The position numbers and the translations under genes were made by a program. From an uncultured Desulfovibrio sp. (GTDB lineage Bacteria > Desulfobacterota > Desulfovibrionia > Desulfovibrionales > Desulfovibrionaceae): a stretch of 9,001 nucleotides of DNA. The stretch lies in contig CAMLXE010000053.1 in NCBI GenBank assembly GCA_946490455.1, forward strand, positions 1-9,001. The letters run 5' to 3'. Below the pieces are notes generated by a model. That model ran no database searches. It saw only the letters and a program-made list of their open reading frames with translations, and was not told the origin of the DNA. Of this stretch, positions 5,753-9,001 are shown in pieces. Position 1 is the first letter of the stretch, and each line of letters begins with the position of its first letter.

Positions 5753-8263
5753 TCAGTTTGCCACCACGTTGACCAGTTTGCCGGGAATGACCACGACCTT
5801 ACGCACGGTCAGTCCCTGAAGATGACGGGCAATATTGGGTTCGGCCAGGGCTGCCTGTTCAATGCTCTCTCTGTCGGCAGAAGCAGGAATTTCAATTTTG
5901 CCACGCAGTTTGCCATTGATCTGAATGACAATGGTGAGCATATCCCGCTTGAGAGCCTCCTCCGACCATACAGGCCACGGTTCCTTCCCGATGGAAGAAG
6001 TATGGCCAAGGATCTGCCACAGTTCCTCACACAGATGAGGCGTCATGGGGGAGAGCAGGGTCAGCACGGTTGCCACCGCAGAGGAAAGAACCGCACGCCC
6101 ATTTTCGGTCCGGGCAAGTTCGTCCTTGCTCTGATAAAGCGTATTCACCAGTTCCATGACGGCAGCAATGGCCGTATTGAACTGGTATTTGTTTCCGATG
6201 TCTTCACCGGCCTTTTTGACGGTAGCGTGTTCCTTGAGGCGCACTTCGCGAGCCAGAGGCGTATCTGCCTGGTTTTCTGTAGAGGAACAGGCCGTTACCG
6301 CAGAAAGGTGCTCCCGTTCTTCGGAGAAAAGCCGCCAGACACGGTTCAGGAAACGGTGGGCACCTTCGATACCAGCATCGCTCCAGTCGAAGTCGCGTTC
6401 CGGCGGAGCTGCAAAAAGGCAGAACAGACGAACAGTATCTGCACCATATTTTGCAATCATTTCAGTAGGGTCAACGATATTTCCCTTTGACTTCGACATC
6501 TTGCTGCCGTCTTTCAGCACCATTCCCTGGGTCAGCAGATTGGTGAAGGGCTCGTCGATATCGGAGGGAAGGTACCCCAGATCCCGAAGAACCTTGGTAA
6601 AGAAACGCGCATAGAGAAGGTGAAGGATAGCGTGCTCCACGCCCCCGATATACTGGTCCACCGACATCCAGTAACGCAGAGCCTCCATATTGAAGGGAGC
6701 TTCCGAGTTATGGGCGTCAGTGTAGCGGGCAAAATACCATGACGATTCCACGAAGGTATCCATGGTATCCGTTTCACGTCTGGCAGGTCCTCCGCATTTG
6801 GGACAGGTGCACTGCACAAATTCTGGCGTATGCGGCAGAGGAGATTTGCCATCATCATGCGTCTTGACATCCAGAGGCAAGACGACAGGCAGCTGTTCTT
6901 CAGGAACGGGAACCATTCCACAATGTTCGCAGTACACGACAGGAATGGGGGCACCCCAGTATCTTTGCCGGGAAATATTCCAGTCACGCAGGCGCCAGTT
7001 GGTTGTCCGCCTGCCTTTTCCCGTCTTTTCGAGTGCATCGGCAATGCGCTGCTTGGCCTCTTCATTGGGCAGACCGGTAAATTCTCCCGAATTGACCAGC
7101 TTGCCGGGGTCCGTCCAGGCTTCCGTCATGGTTTCGGGATCAAGCGGAGGCAAGTCATCAGGCTGAATGACGACAATGCGCGGAATGCCGTACTTTTTGG
7201 AGAATTCAAAGTCACGCTGATCGTGGGCCGGAACGGCCATGACAGCGCCCGTCCCGTAACCGGCAAGGACAAAATTGCCGAGCCAGATGGGCACCTGCTT
7301 GCCGGTGAAGGGGTTGATGCAGTAGGCCCCCGTAAAGACACCTTCCTTTTCCAGAGATTCCGACTGGCGATCAATGCGGTCCATATTCCGGATACGCTCA
7401 ATGAAGGCTCTGGCTTCGGCTTCAACAGCCTTTCCCCGAATAAGCGAATCAACCAGAGGATGTTCCGGGGCGAGTGTCATGAACGTAACCCCGAACACCG
7501 TATCCGGACGAGTCGTGAACACGGTAATGCTGTCGTCCCTTCCTTCCAGCGGGAAGCGGATTTCAGCACCGACGGACTTGCCGATCCAGTTGCGCTGCAT
7601 GCTGATGACCCGGTCAGGCCAGCCGGCTTCAAGCTTGGAAAGATCAGCCAGCAATTCTTCGGCATAATCCGTAATTTTCAGGAACCATTGGGTCAGTTCC
7701 TTCTGTTCTACCGGGGTATCGCACCGCCAGCACAATCCATCGACCACCTGTTCGTTGGCCAGAACCGTGTTGCAGTGCGGGCACCAGTTCTGCGGTGCCT
7801 TCTTTCGATAGACAAGTCCCTTTTCCAGCCAGCGCAGGAAGAAAAGCTGTTCCCAACGATAATAGGACTCATCACAGGTAGCGACTTCCCGATCCCAGTC
7901 ATAGGAGTACCCCAGACGCTTCAGCTGAGACCGCATGTTGTCAATGTTGGAATGAGTCCAGACGCTGGGATGAATATTATGCTTGATGGCCGCATTTTCG
8001 GCAGGCAGACCAAAAGCATCCCACCCCATGGGATGAAGAACATTATACCCCTGCATACGCTTGAAACGGGCAACCACGTCGCCTATGGAATAGTTGCGAA
8101 CATGTCCCATATGGAGATTCCCTGAAGGATAGGGAAACATCTCAAGGACATAGTACTTTTCTTTCGTCTTATCGATATGCGCGGCATAGGTTTTTTCTGT
8201 TTCCCACAGATGTTGCCATTTTTTTTCAATGCTATCGGGTTGATAGCGCATTGACTTGGTCAT
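5753..8263 (-). CDS. leuS: Leucyl-tRNA synthetase
   Basis: An 836-residue bacterial-type class I synthetase that charges tRNA-Leu in the cytosol. The active-site signatures are H-M-G-H at 51-54 (HIGH motif) and K-M-S-K-S at 588-592. A CP1 editing domain lies between them, with the Thr-rich T-V-F-T-T-R-P-D-T (247-255) and the A-H-D-Q-R-D segment with Asp348; this domain hydrolyses mischarged tRNA. Two Cys clusters, C-P-H-C with C-W-R-C (161-181) and C-E-H-C with C-T-C-P-K-C (445-490), look like zinc-binding knuckles. The W-Y-F-A-R-Y segment near 509-514 and the C-terminal I-N-G-K-L-R-G-K (782-789) are typical of LeuRS. The length compares with 860 for E. coli. AGAAGGA lies 6 nt before the ATG. 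The gene is intact, 47 nt after nusB and 1 nt before lptE. No T-box or leucine attenuator is visible in the short nusB-leuS gap. Confidence 0.99.
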   Translation of the reverse strand: MTKSMRYQPDSIEKKWQHLWETEKTYAAHIDKTKEKYYVLEMFPYPSGNLHMGHVRNYSIGDVVARFKRMQGYNVLHPMGWDAFGLPAENAAIKHNIHPSVWTHSNIDNMRSQLKRLGYSYDWDREVATCDESYYRWEQLFFLRWLEKGLVYRKKAPQNWCPHCNTVLANEQVVDGLCWRCDTPVEQKELTQWFLKITDYAEELLADLSKLEAGWPDRVISMQRNWIGKSVGAEIRFPLEGRDDSITVFTTRPDTVFGVTFMTLAPEHPLVDSLIRGKAVEAEARAFIERIRNMDRIDRQSESLEKEGVFTGAYCINPFTGKQVPIWLGNFVLAGYGTGAVMAVPAHDQRDFEFSKKYGIPRIVVIQPDDLPPLDPETMTEAWTDPGKLVNSGEFTGLPNEEAKQRIADALEKTGKGRRTTNWRLRDWNISRQRYWGAPIPVVYCEHCGMVPVPEEQLPVVLPLDVKTHDDGKSPLPHTPEFVQCTCPKCGGPARRETDTMDTFVESSWYFARYTDAHNSEAPFNMEALRYWMSVDQYIGGVEHAILHLLYARFFTKVLRDLGYLPSDIDEPFTNLLTQGMVLKDGSKMSKSKGNIVDPTEMIAKYGADTVRLFCLFAAPPERDFDWSDAGIEGAHRFLNRVWRLFSEEREHLSAVTACSSTENQADTPLAREVRLKEHATVKKAGEDIGNKYQFNTAIAAVMELVNTLYQSKDELARTENGRAVLSSAVATVLTLLSPMTPHLCEELWQILGHTSSIGKEPWPVWSEEALKRDMLTIVIQINGKLRGKIEIPASADRESIEQAALAEPNIARHLQGLTVRKVVVIPGKLVNVVAN

Positions 8264-8310
8264 AACGGATCCTTCTCTTCCCTGATGATGGAGTGATTGC
8301 CGAAAAAGGT

Positions 8311-8835
8311 CTAGGCGTTGGCCTCGGTGGAAAGGGTTCCTGCTTCCAGGGCCTTGGCTGCTGCATCCAGAACACCATTGATAAAGCTTTTTGCCTTGGC
8401 GTCGCCGAAACGTGCGGAAAGTTCCAGTGCCTCGTTGATGGTCACCTTTGGGGGCACATCCGGACGAAACAGCATTTCATAAAGAGCCATGCGAAGGAGC
8501 GTCAATTCTATTTTCCCCAGGCGATCGACCCGCCAGTTCTGGGAAAAACGTTCAATCGTCCGGTCCAGAACAGTCACATGGTTCCATACGCCGCTCACAA
8601 GATCCCAGGCAAAGCCATAGGGCATGTCTTTCCCCTCCAGGTCAGCTTCGTCAGTCTGGACAGGTTCCTCAACTTCAACGGGATGATCCATGTCTGCATC
8701 GGAGGGGTCGGGCATGTCCGTGAAGGCGGAGAGCACATCGCCAAAGCTCGTTTTGGGTGAAAATTGAAGACTGTAGAGAACCTGAAATGCCTTGGAACGG
8801 GCTGCACGACGGGCATGGGGTCTGTTTTTGGACAT
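8311..8835 (-). CDS. nusB: Transcription antitermination factor NusB with an acidic insertion
   Basis: A 174-residue NusB, longer than the usual 135-150. NusB binds boxA RNA together with NusE (S10) and supports antitermination, mainly of rRNA operons. The N-terminus has the basic patch R-R-A-A-R-S-K-A-F-Q-V-L-Y (9-21) used in RNA binding. The C-terminal half has conserved L-G-K-I-E-L-T-L-L-R-M-A-L-Y-E (106-120), I-N-E-A-L-E-L-S (133-140) and the K-S-F-I-N-G-V-L-D motif (149-157). Between the first helices, roughly residues 38-70, is a stretch rich in Asp and Glu that standard NusB lacks. The ATG at 8835 has AGAGG 7 nt upstream. nusB follows ribH, the usual bacterial neighbour, but a strong terminator hairpin separates the two. 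It heads the downstream run of genes, 47 nt before leuS. Confidence 0.96.
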   Translation of the reverse strand: MSKNRPHARRAARSKAFQVLYSLQFSPKTSFGDVLSAFTDMPDPSDADMDHPVEVEEPVQTDEADLEGKDMPYGFAWDLVSGVWNHVTVLDRTIERFSQNWRVDRLGKIELTLLRMALYEMLFRPDVPPKVTINEALELSARFGDAKAKSFINGVLDAAAKALEAGTLSTEANA

Positions 8836-8900
8836 GAAATAGCCTCTGCTGGAACAAAATGGTCTTGGGAATTTCAGGGGGCTGCAAAAGGGAAAAAGTT

Positions 8901-8936
8901 ACTGCGGGAGACCTTCTGGAAAGGCTCTCCCGCAGT
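8901..8936 (-). terminator. Intrinsic terminator between ribH and nusB
   Basis: An 11-bp perfect stem (8901-8911 with 8926-8936) is extended by CCTT/AAGG (8912-8915 with 8921-8924) after a single bulged base, around a 5-nt loop. On the minus strand the GC-rich stem is followed by AACTTTTTCCCTTTT. It starts 14 nt past the ribH stop, so it should end the riboflavin transcript, at least partly. The plus-strand side has no T-tract. Confidence 0.85.
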
Positions 8937-8950
8937 GAAAGGACAGCAGG

Positions 8951-9001
8951 CTACAGCTGATTGAGAACGCGGACGGTTTCAAGAACGGCTGCCGCAGCCT
9001 C
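8951..9001 (-). CDS. ribH: 6,7-dimethyl-8-ribityllumazine synthase, last 16 codons
   Basis: The window edge cuts this gene. The visible end reads E-A-A-A-A-V-L-E-T-V-R-V-L-N-Q-L then TAG at 8951-8953. This matches the C-terminal helix of lumazine synthase ('EAA..aleM.nLl.ql'). The enzyme condenses 5-amino-6-ribitylamino-uracil with dihydroxybutanone phosphate in riboflavin synthesis. The call rests on a short peptide plus the well-known ribH-nusB adjacency, which makes it likely but not certain. Confidence 0.8.
   Translation of the reverse strand, partial: EAAAAVLETVRVLNQL

Noticed and set aside
6830..8125. A 431-codon open frame on the plus strand opposite leuS.
   Set aside because: Antisense shadow of a fully conserved leucyl-tRNA synthetase; no recognisable domain.
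8264..8310. The nusB-leuS gap was checked for a T-box or leucine attenuator.
   Set aside because: Only 47 nt, with a ribosome-binding site and no hairpin or leader peptide.

Overview
This is a housekeeping region of a Gram-negative chromosome, with no sign of a mobile element, CRISPR array, tRNA or rRNA. Ten protein-coding segments are supported, two of them cut by the window edges. The organism is probably a member of the Desulfovibrio-like Desulfobacterota (formerly Deltaproteobacteria). This is inferred from the protein character, a base composition a little above 50 % GC by eye, an LPS-assembly lipoprotein gene, and a ribH-nusB-leuS arrangement that I recall from Desulfovibrio genomes. 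It was not confirmed by a search.

Left end, plus strand (1-766): the 3' end of an MgtE-type Mg2+ transporter gene is followed 39 nt later by a small MmcQ/YjbR-family gene with a GTG start. A perfect 11-bp hairpin at 806-831 lies between this pair and the convergent minus-strand cluster, and it can serve as terminator for both sides.

Right part, minus strand (863-9001), in transcription order: the last 16 codons of ribH (lumazine synthase), a strong intrinsic terminator, then nusB, leuS, lptE, holA, radC and lon. Spacings are 47 nt (nusB-leuS), 1 nt (leuS-lptE), 119 nt (lptE-holA), 79 nt (holA-radC) and 38 nt (radC-lon). The ORFs for lon, radC and holA can be extended upstream, but ribosome-binding sites and family alignment place the starts at 3313, 4032 and 5089. 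The genes cover riboflavin synthesis, transcription antitermination, leucine charging, LPS export, clamp loading, a RadC/JAB protein of uncertain role, and ATP-dependent proteolysis. They share a transcription direction rather than one pathway. Two sub-blocks are familiar from E. coli: ribH-nusB, and leuS-lptE-holA.

The window does not show a novel system. The points most worth a second look are non-coding: the ribH/nusB terminator with a boxA-like sequence at its foot and no visible promoter before nusB, and two tandem hairpins in the lptE-holA gap, one ending next to the holA Shine-Dalgarno. At protein level, NusB has an acidic insertion and Lon has an Arg-rich N-terminal tail.
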